In this document: piece by piece, positions 8,369 through 20,063 of the stretch
How positions within the stretch are numbered: the stretch's first letter is position 1
Layout of the letters: the number at the start of each line of letters is the position of its first letter
Source: Verrucomicrobiales bacterium
Lineage (GTDB): Bacteria > Verrucomicrobiota > Verrucomicrobiia > Limisphaerales > JAYPXF01
Direction of reading: 5' to 3'
DNA length: 64,000 nucleotides
NCBI GenBank assembly: GCA_002715965.1
Contig: PBAL01000023.1
Location: 1 to 64,000 of the forward strand
Position numbers and translations under genes: made by a program
The notes under the pieces: generated by a model
Told to the model about the DNA's origin: nothing
What the model saw: the letters and a program-made list of their open reading frames with translations, nothing else
Databases searched by the model: none

Positions 8369-9747
8369 GCGCGGCAAAGAAGCCCAGTCAGTGCAACGTC
8401 GTCCAGCAGAGCGAGGGGCAGCGCAAGCTCTGGCGATATGCGGTGAATGGCCGGGGCAAGACCACGCTCAACCACGAACTCACCCAGCTTCCCGACGAAC
8501 AACTCCCCGACAAACTTGTCGGCAAGAGTTGGGGGGACATCTGGCATCCGAAGCTGAACGTCGCGTGGCTTCCATCAGGGAAGGTATTTCTGCGCGTCGC
8601 GGAATTTCCCTACTGCGAACCGGACGAATTGAAGCAGATGGCCGAGCTTCAACTGGAGAAACTTTCACCATTGCCAGTAACGCAGATCGTCTGGTCGATG
8701 GAACAACTCGAGGGCGAAGGCAATTCGGACATGAGCCAGGTGATCCTGGTCATCGCCTCCCGAATCGAGGTGGAACGCTTTCTCGGCAAGCTCGAAGGCT
8801 CGGGCTACCTCGCCGACCGGCTCGAGGTTCCCGATCTGCATCAACTTCTCTCCGTGCAAAAACTCCACGACGGTGTGTGGTTCCTTCCGCGCGAAGGCGG
8901 TGATGATCCCGCCATGCTCATCGCCTGGTGGAACGACGGAACACTTCGCAACCTCACCGTGGCCAACTTCGGCACGGAGGAAAACCGTGTGAGCGAACTT
9001 CGCGACCAACTCTCACAGGTGGCATGGTCGGGTGAAATGGAGGGTTGGCTGAAAGGCGGCCTGCATTTTCACCTCATCGGCGACACTGCGACCGCTGATG
9101 AATGGAAAGCCCTTCTCGAGGAAGCCACCAATGATGCTGTAACGATCGACGAGCCGCTTCCGGATGCCAAGATTGCCGGAGTCAGCGCGGCCAAACACGG
9201 CGCCGGGATGGCGGTCTGCGACCTGATGCCGGAGGAGATTCGCGAGAATTACCACCAGAAATTCATCGACGGCATCTGGATTAAGGGGATGGGAACGGCC
9301 TTGATGCTATACGTATTCGGTGTGCTTATATACATCCTCGCGCTGGAGGGCTTGAAATTTAAGCACAACGACCTCAACCAGCAGATCTACGCGCTCCAGG
9401 GAACTTACGATCAGGCCATTTTCACGAAGGAACAGATCAGCATTTTGCAGAACCAGAAATCGCTGAAATTTGCCGCCCTGGAATGTCTCAAAGCCGTCTC
9501 CGCCAACCTGCCCTCAGAACTGACACTCCTGGCTTTTGATTTCAAGAAAGGCCCGGCCATCCAGATCAGCGGAACCGGACCTCCCACCTCACGCAACAAG
9601 GCATTCGACCTCTACGACCGGCTGAAGTCGGTGGAAGTCAATGGACGTCCGCTCTTCAAGGGCGTCGACGAGCCGAGCTCCACCAGCAACCAGCGCGAGT
9701 TGCGCTGGTCCATCTCGGCCGAACTCCAGAACCTGGAAACGAAATGA
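8365..9747 (+). CDS. PilM/PilN-like (GspL-like) assembly platform protein
   Basis: 460 residues starting at TTG 8365, which overlaps the stop of gspE (TTGA). The first 300 residues are a cytoplasmic domain consistent with the actin-like fold of PilM/GspL (for example KVFLRVAEFPYCEPDELKQM, then QVILVIASRIEVERFLGKLE). A single membrane helix lies at about 309-331 (GTALMLYVFGVLIYILALEG), followed by a coiled coil and a PilN-like periplasmic ferredoxin-like domain (LPSELTLLAFDF, then RNKAFDLYDRL). This is the PilM-PilN arrangement in one chain, as in GspL. It should link the GspE ATPase to the periplasmic part of the machine. The family assignment rests on context and topology. Confidence 0.7.
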   Translation: MSAAKKPSQCNVVQQSEGQRKLWRYAVNGRGKTTLNHELTQLPDEQLPDKLVGKSWGDIWHPKLNVAWLPSGKVFLRVAEFPYCEPDELKQMAELQLEKLSPLPVTQIVWSMEQLEGEGNSDMSQVILVIASRIEVERFLGKLEGSGYLADRLEVPDLHQLLSVQKLHDGVWFLPREGGDDPAMLIAWWNDGTLRNLTVANFGTEENRVSELRDQLSQVAWSGEMEGWLKGGLHFHLIGDTATADEWKALLEEATNDAVTIDEPLPDAKIAGVSAAKHGAGMAVCDLMPEEIRENYHQKFIDGIWIKGMGTALMLYVFGVLIYILALEGLKFKHNDLNQQIYALQGTYDQAIFTKEQISILQNQKSLKFAALECLKAVSANLPSELTLLAFDFKKGPAIQISGTGPPTSRNKAFDLYDRLKSVEVNGRPLFKGVDEPSSTSNQRELRWSISAELQNLETK

Positions 9748-10310
9748 ACAGCATCTTCGACAAACTGGGACTGCGCCCCGGCGAGCGTCGATTGGTGATG
9801 TTTGTCCTCTTTGTGCTCTTCGTCGTGGCGAACTACTATGTCGTTTGGCCCTACTTCAAAGAGTGGAAGGTCATCCAGGGGCAGATCACCGAATTGGAAG
9901 CCACGTTGAAGACGTATCAGGAGGAGCGTGACAACCTGCCGAGCTACCAGCAGACCGAATCGGACCTGCTCGGCCAAAGCCCCGGACTACCCAAAGCCGG
10001 CCTGGGGTCCACGCTGTTGAGAGACATTGAAAACACGGCAAGAGAGTTCGGGCAAACCTTTGGCGGAGTGAAACAGCGCGACGCCGGGGATTCAGATCGC
10101 AGCCAGTTTTTCGAAGAGAAGATCGTCGACATCACCTTCACCGGATGGACCGACACCAACCTGTTGAAGGCGTTGATCTCGCTGGAGGAGGGAAACTCAG
10201 TGATTCGAATCCAGACCCTTTCCATCAAGCCGGACGTGACCCGCAGAAAACTGGGAGGTCGGGCCACACTCGTGGCCAGTTATCAAAAGGCTGACCCCAC
10301 CAAGCAATGA
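9744..10310 (+). CDS. PilO/GspM-like inner membrane protein
   Basis: 188 residues. A short cytoplasmic N-terminus is followed by one membrane helix (LVMFVLFVLFVVANYYVVWP, residues 17-36), then a coiled coil (about 40-70) and a small alpha/beta domain. This is the PilO/GspM architecture, and it follows the PilM/N-like gene with an ATGA overlap. PilO/GspM proteins pair with PilN/GspL in the periplasm. Sequence similarity in this family is low, so the call depends on topology and position. Confidence 0.7.
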   Translation: MNSIFDKLGLRPGERRLVMFVLFVLFVVANYYVVWPYFKEWKVIQGQITELEATLKTYQEERDNLPSYQQTESDLLGQSPGLPKAGLGSTLLRDIENTAREFGQTFGGVKQRDAGDSDRSQFFEEKIVDITFTGWTDTNLLKALISLEEGNSVIRIQTLSIKPDVTRRKLGGRATLVASYQKADPTKQ

Positions 10311-12958
10311 AAACGACACACCTTTTACTGATCGTGGTTCTGGTCGTTGGCGCGCAGCCGCTGCTGGCCCAACCCAAGGTCGTCACCAACACGGTGCGGA
10401 CGGTCACCCCGCCCCACTCTCAGCCGCGCGCCGTGCCGCGCCGCCCGGCACTCGACCAGATGGCGCCCACCACTGCCGCCAGCAACACCGTCCGCCTGGA
10501 TCCACGAACCATCGCAGAAGCCCGCGCCCGGATGGCCGCCGAACGAGCCCGTAGAGGTGCATCAAACAATGTCGTTACTCCTCCCGTCCTCCAAAGCGGT
10601 CAGGACATCATCCCGATTCCGATCGGTGGAGACGGCAAGAGCACAACCACGATCGTGAAGCCTGCGGTCACCAACGCCGCACCAGCCAAATCCGCTGTCA
10701 AGCCACCAACCCCTGCCGGCTCGGGCCTCCCGATGCCCGGAGCGAGAAAGCCAACGGTAGCCACGCCGGTCAAACCGGCGAACAAGATCACCACCCCTTC
10801 GACCAACACCGTCCAACGACCAAGCAGAAGCAATCTTTTCAGCAGGCCCGGCGAGGCCCGTTCGCGCGCCAATGCGGCTGGCCCCGGCCAGACCGCAACC
10901 GAGGCATTGAAGAGCCTGCAGAATGTCAGCACCGACACCGGCAAGGTCACGCCCCGCGTTCGCTCGCTGGTGCCCCTGGCGAACGACAAGCTGATCAATT
11001 CCGGAGAAATCCAGTACGAGGAAATGCCCCTCCAACAGTTTCTTGAGGATTACGCGCGCCACGTGCAGCGAACGATGATCGTCGGCCAGGGCGTCAATAA
11101 ACAACTGACGGTCAACCTCGTCACACACAACGACCTGATGGTTTCCGAAGTGATCCAGGCCATGGACATCGTCCTCGCGCAAAACGCGGTCACGGTCGTT
11201 CCCGTGGGGACCAAGTTTCTTCTCGCCATAGGCGCCGCGCAGGCCTTGCAGGAAGCCGTGCCCTTCAGTGATGCGGAAAAGGATGAATTGCCCGAATCAT
11301 CCACCTTCATCACCAAGATCATCCAGCTCGAGCACGTGGAACCGAAGGAAGTCTTGGACGTGATTCAGAAGTTTTCGAAGATCGCCGGCGGGTTGATTCC
11401 GATCGAATCCAATCACACGATCGTCATTCGTGATTATGCGGCCAACATCAAGCGCATGCTCGAACTGGTCGAGCAACTGGATGTCCCTGCACCTGCAAAC
11501 GAGCAGATCTTTGAAGTGATTCCCATCAAATACGCGCCAGTGGAAGAGCTGGCAAACGTGCTCGGCAGCTTCACCGCCAGTGGGTCCAGTTCGGGAGTCA
11601 GCGCGTCCAACGGCAGCTCGGCTTCCCGGACGGGTTCGTCTTCACGATCGTCATTCTCCAACCGGGGAGGGGGAGGCTTCAACAACACTCCTTCATTCAA
11701 CCGGGGTGGCGGTTCCTCTTTCAATAATTCCAACGTCCGGCGATTTCAGTCCACAGCCCCGCGACAGGTTTCAAGCACGCGAATTCCGACTCCCGGCACG
11801 GCGAGCAGCGCCTTCCGGCAGCGGCTGAATCAAATCGCGCAGAGTGTGAACAGCGCCAATGATAACGAACCCGAACCGTTGCTGGGTAATGCGATAATCA
11901 GCTACTACGAGCGCAGCAACTCCCTGTTGGTGCTGGCGACGCGCGAGGAAATGGTGATGGTCCGGGAGCTGATCGAAAAACTGGATGTGGTGCAGCCGCA
12001 GGTGCTCATTGAGGCGGTTATCATGGATGTCAGTCTGCGCGATGGCCTTGAGTGGGGTGTCAACATTCTTCAGCGCAACACCAACGAACGGAACAACAAC
12101 AGCATTGGCGGCAGCTTCAAGAACAGTGGCGCCGTCGGTGCCGGCATGTTCACGAACCTGCTGAGCCACGCCCAGCACGCTGGCGGTTTCTCATATTACG
12201 GTTTGATCGGCACCTCCTGGGACGTCGCGATGAATGCATTTGAAACGAGCTCATACGCAACCGTCCTGCAGCGGCCGCGTATTCTCACAACTCATGCCGA
12301 ACAAGCCCAGCTGTTCGTCGGGCAGGAGCGCCCATTCCCCGGAGGCCAGACCTTCGGCTTCGGCGGGCAATCGAGCATTTCCGTGCAACAGATCCCGGTC
12401 GGCGTGCAATTGGATGTGACGCCGTTGATCAATCCGGACGGACTGGTGGTATTGGAGGTGTTCCAGAGTGTGAATGATGTTCTGGATACGGTGACTTTCG
12501 GCGAAGGCACCACACGGACAGTCGCTCCGATCACATCCAGGCGGGAAACCCGGGCGAAGGTGGCCGTCAAGAGTGGGGATACCGTGATCCTTGGCGGGAT
12601 GATCAAGAACGACAAGAACAACGACGAATCGGGCGTCCCGATCCTGAGGAAAATCCCGCTGCTGGGCAACCTGTTCAAGCGAAACCAAAAAACTGACAAT
12701 CGTACTGAACTGGTGATCATGCTTCGGCCGACCGTGCTGGAGACCCCCGAAATCGCCGCCACGGAAACTGCTAATATCCGCAAGAGTCTGCCCGGCATTC
12801 GCAAAGCTGATCTGGAACAGAGCATTGAGGAAGGGATGCGGATGCAGCGTGTGGTGGCGGAAGAAATGCAGCTGCTCGATAAGCAGAGCAAGAAAGCAAA
12901 TCGAAAAACGGGGTCGGCCCCTCCGACCGACCTGTTCGAGGAACTCGGAATCAAATAG
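10307..12958 (+). CDS. gspD: secretin (GspD/PilQ family)
   Basis: 883 residues with a signal peptide (residues 1-20, ending LLAQ). Residues 25-220 are Pro/Ala/Thr-rich and probably disordered. N-domains follow (LQQFLEDYARHVQRTMIVGQ; IIQLEHVEPKEVLDVIQKFS; EVIPIKYAPVEELANVLGSF), interrupted by a Ser/Gly/Asn-rich loop at about 425-480. The secretin domain runs from about 555 (QPQVLIEAVIMDVSLRDGLE) to the signature VAVKSGDTVILGGMI and GVPILRKIPLLGNLFK, with TELVIMLRPTVLE at the end of the barrel. It forms the outer membrane channel for the upstream ATPase and platform genes. ATGA overlap with the PilO-like gene. Confidence 0.92.
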   Translation: MKTTHLLLIVVLVVGAQPLLAQPKVVTNTVRTVTPPHSQPRAVPRRPALDQMAPTTAASNTVRLDPRTIAEARARMAAERARRGASNNVVTPPVLQSGQDIIPIPIGGDGKSTTTIVKPAVTNAAPAKSAVKPPTPAGSGLPMPGARKPTVATPVKPANKITTPSTNTVQRPSRSNLFSRPGEARSRANAAGPGQTATEALKSLQNVSTDTGKVTPRVRSLVPLANDKLINSGEIQYEEMPLQQFLEDYARHVQRTMIVGQGVNKQLTVNLVTHNDLMVSEVIQAMDIVLAQNAVTVVPVGTKFLLAIGAAQALQEAVPFSDAEKDELPESSTFITKIIQLEHVEPKEVLDVIQKFSKIAGGLIPIESNHTIVIRDYAANIKRMLELVEQLDVPAPANEQIFEVIPIKYAPVEELANVLGSFTASGSSSGVSASNGSSASRTGSSSRSSFSNRGGGGFNNTPSFNRGGGSSFNNSNVRRFQSTAPRQVSSTRIPTPGTASSAFRQRLNQIAQSVNSANDNEPEPLLGNAIISYYERSNSLLVLATREEMVMVRELIEKLDVVQPQVLIEAVIMDVSLRDGLEWGVNILQRNTNERNNNSIGGSFKNSGAVGAGMFTNLLSHAQHAGGFSYYGLIGTSWDVAMNAFETSSYATVLQRPRILTTHAEQAQLFVGQERPFPGGQTFGFGGQSSISVQQIPVGVQLDVTPLINPDGLVVLEVFQSVNDVLDTVTFGEGTTRTVAPITSRRETRAKVAVKSGDTVILGGMIKNDKNNDESGVPILRKIPLLGNLFKRNQKTDNRTELVIMLRPTVLETPEIAATETANIRKSLPGIRKADLEQSIEEGMRMQRVVAEEMQLLDKQSKKANRKTGSAPPTDLFEELGIK

Positions 12959-12960
12959 CC

Positions 12961-13674
12961 GTGTCCCTCCCGGCGCTCCCCCGCATTGTCATCAATATGG
13001 CCATCAGCGCCGATGGCAAGATTGCATCCGCCAACCGCAAGGTGAACCACTTCTCCAGTCCCGCCGACGAGGAAAACCTCTACCGACTCCGATCGACTGC
13101 AGACGCCATCATGAACGGCGCCCGCACGGTGGACTCCGCTCCCGTCCTCATGGACGCCGGCCCTCTTCGTTTCCGCCGAAGCCGGGTGAAGCAGGGACTT
13201 GCCGAACACCCGCTTCGCATTGTTATCACGGGAACTGGCTCACTGGATACGAACGCGGAAATCTTCAAGCACGACTTCTCTCCCATCGTGATTGTCACTT
13301 CCCGTCGCTGTCCGAAGAAGCGACTGAAGCAACTCCAACAAGCCGCGGACAAAGTAATCGTCTGCGATGAACGCGAGGTGAACCTGAAAAACGCGTTGCG
13401 CTCGGTCAACCGCTGCTGGCCGGTCAAACGAGTCCTTTGCGAAGGCGGTGGCGAGCTGAACGACGCACTTTTTCGGGCCGATCTTGTTGGCGATATTCGC
13501 CTGACTGTCTGTCCAACGGTCGTGGGCGGCCGCGACGCGCCTGCCATCAGTGGCGGCCTCGGCCTGCAGCGGCTGTCAGATGCCCGGCGATTCGAGCTGG
13601 TGGACCGAAAATGCGTGGGCGACGAGTTGTTTCTTCATTACCGAAGAATGAGGCTCCACCAGAGGCATGCCTGA
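12961..13674 (+). CDS. RibD C-terminal-like reductase (dihydrofolate reductase fold)
   Basis: 237 residues from GTG 12961, two bases after the secretin stop. The protein has the RibD C-terminal/HTP-reductase fold: INMAISADGKIASANRKVNH at the start, AIMNGARTVD, RIVITGTGSLD, and the NADPH-site signature VKRVLCEGGGELNDALFRAD, then CPTVVGGRDAP. This fold reduces 2,5-diamino-6-ribosylamino-pyrimidinone 5'-phosphate in riboflavin synthesis, but stand-alone members have varied roles. The deaminase half of RibD is not present. Its link to the secretion operon is probably only shared transcription. Confidence 0.8.
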   Translation: MSLPALPRIVINMAISADGKIASANRKVNHFSSPADEENLYRLRSTADAIMNGARTVDSAPVLMDAGPLRFRRSRVKQGLAEHPLRIVITGTGSLDTNAEIFKHDFSPIVIVTSRRCPKKRLKQLQQAADKVIVCDEREVNLKNALRSVNRCWPVKRVLCEGGGELNDALFRADLVGDIRLTVCPTVVGGRDAPAISGGLGLQRLSDARRFELVDRKCVGDELFLHYRRMRLHQRHA

Positions 13675-13904
13675 TTGGTGTGTTCCGGCCCCAAAATTGC
13701 CGACTGAAGAGCAGGCTCCAACGATAAGAACACTCATTCCGATTTATGCGGACATGAAGTGTTTCTAATCGTTTCTTGCTGTGGAAAATTCTTTTGAGAA
13801 AGGGCTTGTGAAAAAATTCACGATGCCTCATTTTCCCGGCGCTTTCGAAAGAGTCGGTCGCCTTTTCTGGTCGATTTTCCCAAATTACAAAGCGTTTTTG
13901 GCCC

Positions 13905-14765
13905 ATGTGGTTCAGCAAGAAATTTGTCATTTTTCTGGCCTTGATCGGCCTTCCCGGCTTTGCAGCCGCGAAGGGTCTGCCGGCTGCTGCTCCTGTTCTG
14001 ACTCCGGAAAGTAGCTTCTTTCAGATCAACAGCTCCATGGTCGTTATCTGGATCGTGGCGATCGGTTTGATCATCGTCGCGCAGTTGGCGACGCGAAATG
14101 TCGCCTTGGTTCCTTCCGGCTTGCAGAACTTCGTCGAATGGCTCGTCGAGGGGATGTACGGGGTCTTCGAGGACATCGTTGGCAAGCACATGATCAAGAA
14201 GACCTTCTGGTTCTTTTGCACGATCTTTATCTTCATTCTCTTCTCCAACTGGTTCGGTTTGGTTCCCGGTCTGGGCACGATTGGTTGGGGACATGAGGTG
14301 GACGGGCACTTCTTGGTGACGAGTCCGATTCTCCGTGGCGCGCATGCGGACTTGAACATGACCGCAGCCATGGCTTTGCTTTTCTTCTTCCTCTGGACCA
14401 AGTGGTCGCTTGGCGAAATTGGAGCCGGTGGCATGGCGGGGCACATCTTTGCGGTGAAGGGACACGGTGGTGGATTTCTCGGGCTGTTCCTGGTGTTGGT
14501 GTTTGTCTTTGTTGGCGCGATAGAAATCGTGTCCATCTGCGTCCGGCCGGTGGCGCTCATGTTCCGTCTCTACGGAAACATCTTTGCCGGTGAAAATATT
14601 TTGGAAACGGTGATGCACATGGCTGGGCCGATTTTTGGTGGCATTGCAGTGTTCCCGTTTTATTTGCTCGAAGTTCTCGTTGGCCTGGTTCAGGCGCTCG
14701 TGTTTGCGCTCCTGACCGCGGTCTTCACTTCGCTGATGTGTGAGCATCACGAGGAAGAGCACTAA
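13905..14765 (+). CDS. atpB: ATP synthase Fo subunit a
   Basis: 286 residues with five or six membrane helices. The N-terminus (KKFVIFLALIGLPGFAAA) looks like a cleavable signal peptide, as in some bacterial a subunits. The essential Arg of the proton half-channel is in ALMFRLYGNIFAGE near residue 224, and the C-terminal helix follows (VLVGLVQALVFALLTAVFTS). It is the first gene of the eight-gene ATP synthase operon. About 230 bases separate it from the upstream reductase gene; no atpI-like gene and no clear promoter were recognised there. Confidence 0.95.
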   Translation: MWFSKKFVIFLALIGLPGFAAAKGLPAAAPVLTPESSFFQINSSMVVIWIVAIGLIIVAQLATRNVALVPSGLQNFVEWLVEGMYGVFEDIVGKHMIKKTFWFFCTIFIFILFSNWFGLVPGLGTIGWGHEVDGHFLVTSPILRGAHADLNMTAAMALLFFFLWTKWSLGEIGAGGMAGHIFAVKGHGGGFLGLFLVLVFVFVGAIEIVSICVRPVALMFRLYGNIFAGENILETVMHMAGPIFGGIAVFPFYLLEVLVGLVQALVFALLTAVFTSLMCEHHEEEH

Positions 14766-14843
14766 ACCCTTTCGGTGGCTTGACCATGCTGGATCGTGGG
14801 AGCTGCCGAGAATAACTGATAACTAACAGAAAGACATACTACG

Positions 14844-15032
14844 ATGACTGGTGGAATACATGTTGGGCTCGCTGCCCTTGGTTCTGCAATCGGTGTGGGT
14901 TTCATCGGAATGAAAGCCGCTGAAGCCACTGGCCGGAATCCCGGTGCTGCCGCTGCGATCCGTAACCAAGCCATTATCTTCGCTGCTCTTGCCGAAGGTA
15001 TTGTGTTCATCGCCATCTTCCTTGGTGGTTGA
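14844..15032 (+). CDS. atpE: ATP synthase Fo subunit c
   Basis: 62 residues forming a two-helix hairpin. Helix 1 has the Gly-rich ring-packing pattern (GLAALGSAIGVGFIGMKAAE), the polar loop is TGRNPG, and helix 2 carries the ion-binding Glu51 (IIFAALAEGIVFIAIFLGG). The residues after Glu51 (GIVF) do not show the Ser/Thr and Tyr ligands of sodium-type rings, so proton coupling is more likely. It is shorter than the usual 70-85 residues because the N-terminal tail is minimal. An AGAAAG ribosome binding site precedes the start. Confidence 0.95.
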   Translation: MTGGIHVGLAALGSAIGVGFIGMKAAEATGRNPGAAAAIRNQAIIFAALAEGIVFIAIFLGG

Positions 15033-15086
15033 TAATTGAACCGGGTTGCGTGGCTTGTCCACGCAACCCGCACCTGACTTTATACA

Positions 15087-15647
15087 ATGTTCGACAATAT
15101 CTACTTGCTTGCAGCTTCAGCGGCTCCGAAGGGAGAAGGTGGATTGGTTGGTGATATCACAACCAAGTTCGGCGTCAGCTGGGAACTCTTCATCTCGCAA
15201 TTGGTGGCGTTCATTCTGCTCGCCCTGTTGTTGAAGAAGTTCGCCTACCAGCCGGTGTTGGACGTGCTGGAGCAACGCAAGCAGAAGATCGCCGAGAGTC
15301 TGGACAACGCTGAGAAGATCAAGTCGGAGCTCGCGAAGGCGGAAGAATCCAGCAAAGAGATTCTGGACAAGGCCAACGCGGAAGCTTCCAAGATGATCCA
15401 GGAAGCCCGCGATGCCGCGGCCGCCCTCCGTGAATCGGAATCGCAGAAGGCCGTTGCCGAAGCCAAATCGATCATCGACAAGGCGCGCGAAGCAAACGAC
15501 GCGGAATTGGCGCGCATGAAGGCCGAGCTTCGTGGCGAAACGGTTCGCTTGGTTGCTGAAGTGACCGCGAAGGTTGCCGGCAAGGTTTTGACCGACGATG
15601 ACCAGAAGCGTCTGGCCGAAGAAACCAACAGCGAATTGGCCGCATAA
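15087..15647 (+). CDS. atpF: ATP synthase Fo subunit b
   Basis: 186 residues. A short exterior segment is followed by one membrane helix (FISQLVAFILLALLLKKFAY, about 35-54) and a long charged helix with Ala-rich heptads that forms the peripheral stalk coiled coil (for example EQRKQKIAESLDNAEKIKSE). The length is slightly above the E. coli subunit because of about 25 extra N-terminal residues. The stalk holds the catalytic head through the delta subunit encoded next. Confidence 0.95.
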   Translation: MFDNIYLLAASAAPKGEGGLVGDITTKFGVSWELFISQLVAFILLALLLKKFAYQPVLDVLEQRKQKIAESLDNAEKIKSELAKAEESSKEILDKANAEASKMIQEARDAAAALRESESQKAVAEAKSIIDKAREANDAELARMKAELRGETVRLVAEVTAKVAGKVLTDDDQKRLAEETNSELAA

Positions 15648-15674
15648 GTTTATGCCGCTTCGGCGGACTGAAAG

Positions 15675-16073
15675 ATGAAGATCTCCAAACAAGCCAAACG
15701 CGACGCCAAGCAGCTCTTTTCGGCCTGCGTGGTGGATGGCGTGTTGGCTGAAGATCGCGTTCGTCAGGCCGTGTCGAAAGTTGCCGAGGCAAAGCCACGC
15801 GCATATGTGGCGGTGCTGATGCACTTCCAGCGCCTGGTGAAGCTCGATATCCAGAAGCGCACCGCAACAGTGCAGAGCGCGGTCGAGTTGTCGCCCGAGT
15901 TGCAAGCGCAGGTGAAGGCGAACTTGGAGAAGAAATACGGCACAGGTTTGACCCTGAGCTTTTCCGTGAATCCGTCCCTCATCGGCGGCCTCCGGATCCA
16001 GATTGGCAGCGATGTCTACGATGGCAGCGTGCAGGGTCGCTTGACCCAGTTGAAGAATAGCGCAGCACTTTGA
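15675..16073 (+). CDS. atpH: ATP synthase F1 subunit delta, short form
   Basis: 132 residues, about 45 shorter than the usual delta subunit. The C-terminal domain is clear: VQSAVELSPELQAQVKANLE, then SVNPSLIGGLRIQIGSDVYD and GSVQGRLTQL. The N-terminal six-helix bundle that caps the alpha subunits appears reduced, with helices missing between RDAKQLFSACVV and RAYVAVLMHFQRLVKLDIQK. Position in the operon (b-delta-alpha) makes the call secure. There is no in-frame room upstream, because atpF ends 27 bases before. Confidence 0.9.
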   Translation: MKISKQAKRDAKQLFSACVVDGVLAEDRVRQAVSKVAEAKPRAYVAVLMHFQRLVKLDIQKRTATVQSAVELSPELQAQVKANLEKKYGTGLTLSFSVNPSLIGGLRIQIGSDVYDGSVQGRLTQLKNSAAL

Positions 16074-16099
16074 GAATTTAGCAATCGGAAGAATTTATT

Positions 16100-17626
16100 A
16101 TGAGCGAGTTACTGCAGGAAATTGAGGCTCAAATCGCCGGAGTGAAGACTTCGGTAGAACAGCAAAATGTCGGCACGGTCCGCGAGGTCGGTGACGGTGT
16201 GGCCAAGCTTGAAGGTCTGACCGGCTGCATGGCCAACGAGATGCTCGACTTCGGCGACGGTGTCACCGGGCTGGCGCTCAACCTCGAGGAAACCGAGGTC
16301 GGCGCCATTCTGCTCGGTGATTCCACCAGCGTCTGCGAGGGCCAGGAAGTCAAGTCCACCGGCAAGCTGCTATCAGTGCCAGTCGGCAAGGCTCTGCTTG
16401 GCCGCGTCGTGAACGCGCTGGGTCACGCCGTTGACGGCAAGGGCGCCATGGAAGCCGAGGCCGCCTATCCGGTCGAAAAGATCGCGCCCGGTATCGTCAA
16501 GCGCCGTTCGGTCAGCCAACCGCTGCAGACGGGCATCATGGCCGTTGATGCGATGATCCCGATTGGTCGCGGCCAGCGCGAGTTGATCATTGGTGACCGC
16601 TCGACGGGCAAGACGACCGTTGCCGTGGACACGATGATCAACCAGGCAAAGATCAACGACCAGAACGAGGGCAAGGATGGGTTCCGTCCGGTCTACAACA
16701 TCTACGTTGCCATTGGTCAGAAGCAGTCGAACGTGGCCCGCGTCATCGCTGAGCTTGAGAAGGCCGACGCGATGAAGTACACGATCGTGGTTTGCGCCGC
16801 GGCTTCCGATTCCGCTTCCAACCAATACCTTGCTCCCTTCTCCGGTGCCGCCATGGGTGAATACTTCATGGATAACGGCATGGACGCGTTGATCATTCAC
16901 GATGACTTGTCCAAGCACGCTGTTGCTTACCGCGAGGTTTCGCTGATCCTGAAGCGTCCTTCCGGTCGTGAGGCTTTCCCGGGTGATGTCTTCTACCTGC
17001 ACAGCCGCCTGCTCGAACGTTCGGCTCGTGTTGGTGAGAAGTACGGAAATGGTTCACTCACCGCGCTGCCGATCATTGAGACGCAGGCCGGTGACGTTTC
17101 GGCTTACATTCCGACAAACGTTATTTCCATTACGGACGGCCAGATCTACCTGGAAACGGACTTGTTCTACCAAGGTGTTCGTCCGGCTATTTCAGTTGGT
17201 CTGTCTGTGAGCCGTGTTGGTTCTGCCGCGCAGATCAAGGCCATGAAACAGGTGGCTGGTAAGATCAAACTTGAGCTTGCCCAGTTCCGCGAATTGGCTG
17301 CCTTTGCGCAGTTCGGTTCCGATTTGGATGCGAAGACCCAGGCCCAACTTGAGCGCGGCAAGCGCATCGTCGAGCTCTTCAAGCAGAACCAGTACAACCC
17401 GCAACGCGTCGCCGTTCAGGTCGCGACGCTTTGGGGCGTGCAGGAGAACTTCTTTGACGACGTCGATGTCGACAAGATCAAGGACTTCCAGGAGAAGCTT
17501 TCCGAGACTTTGACCACTCGCAAGGCCGATCTCCTCGACAAGATCGAAGACAAGGGCAAGGTCGATGACGACGTTGCCGGTGAATTGAAAGCCGCGTTCG
17601 AAGAATTCAAATCCACTTATCGGTAA
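16100..17626 (+). CDS. atpA: ATP synthase F1 subunit alpha
   Basis: 508 residues, normal length. The N-terminal beta-barrel ([20 protein letters not shown]) is followed by the nucleotide domain with P-loop GDRSTGKT near 165-172; the common form is GDRQTGKT, so Gln is replaced by Ser. [20 protein letters not shown] follows, and the arginine-finger region is [20 protein letters not shown] near 371-390. This is the non-catalytic subunit of the alpha3beta3 head. It is 26 bases downstream of atpH and 3 bases upstream of atpG. Confidence 0.97.
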   Translation: MSELLQEIEAQIAGVKTSVEQQNVGTVREVGDGVAKLEGLTGCMANEMLDFGDGVTGLALNLEETEVGAILLGDSTSVCEGQEVKSTGKLLSVPVGKALLGRVVNALGHAVDGKGAMEAEAAYPVEKIAPGIVKRRSVSQPLQTGIMAVDAMIPIGRGQRELIIGDRSTGKTTVAVDTMINQAKINDQNEGKDGFRPVYNIYVAIGQKQSNVARVIAELEKADAMKYTIVVCAAASDSASNQYLAPFSGAAMGEYFMDNGMDALIIHDDLSKHAVAYREVSLILKRPSGREAFPGDVFYLHSRLLERSARVGEKYGNGSLTALPIIETQAGDVSAYIPTNVISITDGQIYLETDLFYQGVRPAISVGLSVSRVGSAAQIKAMKQVAGKIKLELAQFRELAAFAQFGSDLDAKTQAQLERGKRIVELFKQNQYNPQRVAVQVATLWGVQENFFDDVDVDKIKDFQEKLSETLTTRKADLLDKIEDKGKVDDDVAGELKAAFEEFKSTYR

Positions 17627-17629
17627 GAC

Positions 17630-19993
<2,364 letters not shown>

Positions 19994-19995
<2 letters not shown>

Positions 19996-20033
19996 TTGAG
20001 AGTTGAAGGTCCAGAGCTGAAAAACTCTCAACT
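19994..20033 (+). repeat. perfect inverted repeat between atpD and atpC
   Basis: AGTTGAGAGTT at 19994-20004 is exactly inverted as AACTCTCAACT at 20023-20033, with an 18-base loop; it begins within the atpD stop codon. There is no T-run, so it is not a typical terminator. In the transcript it would form a stable hairpin between the genes for the three-copy beta and the one-copy epsilon subunits. Confidence 0.6.
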
Positions 20034-20063
20034 CTAACCCCTCTCAACCATCAACCCGAAACA

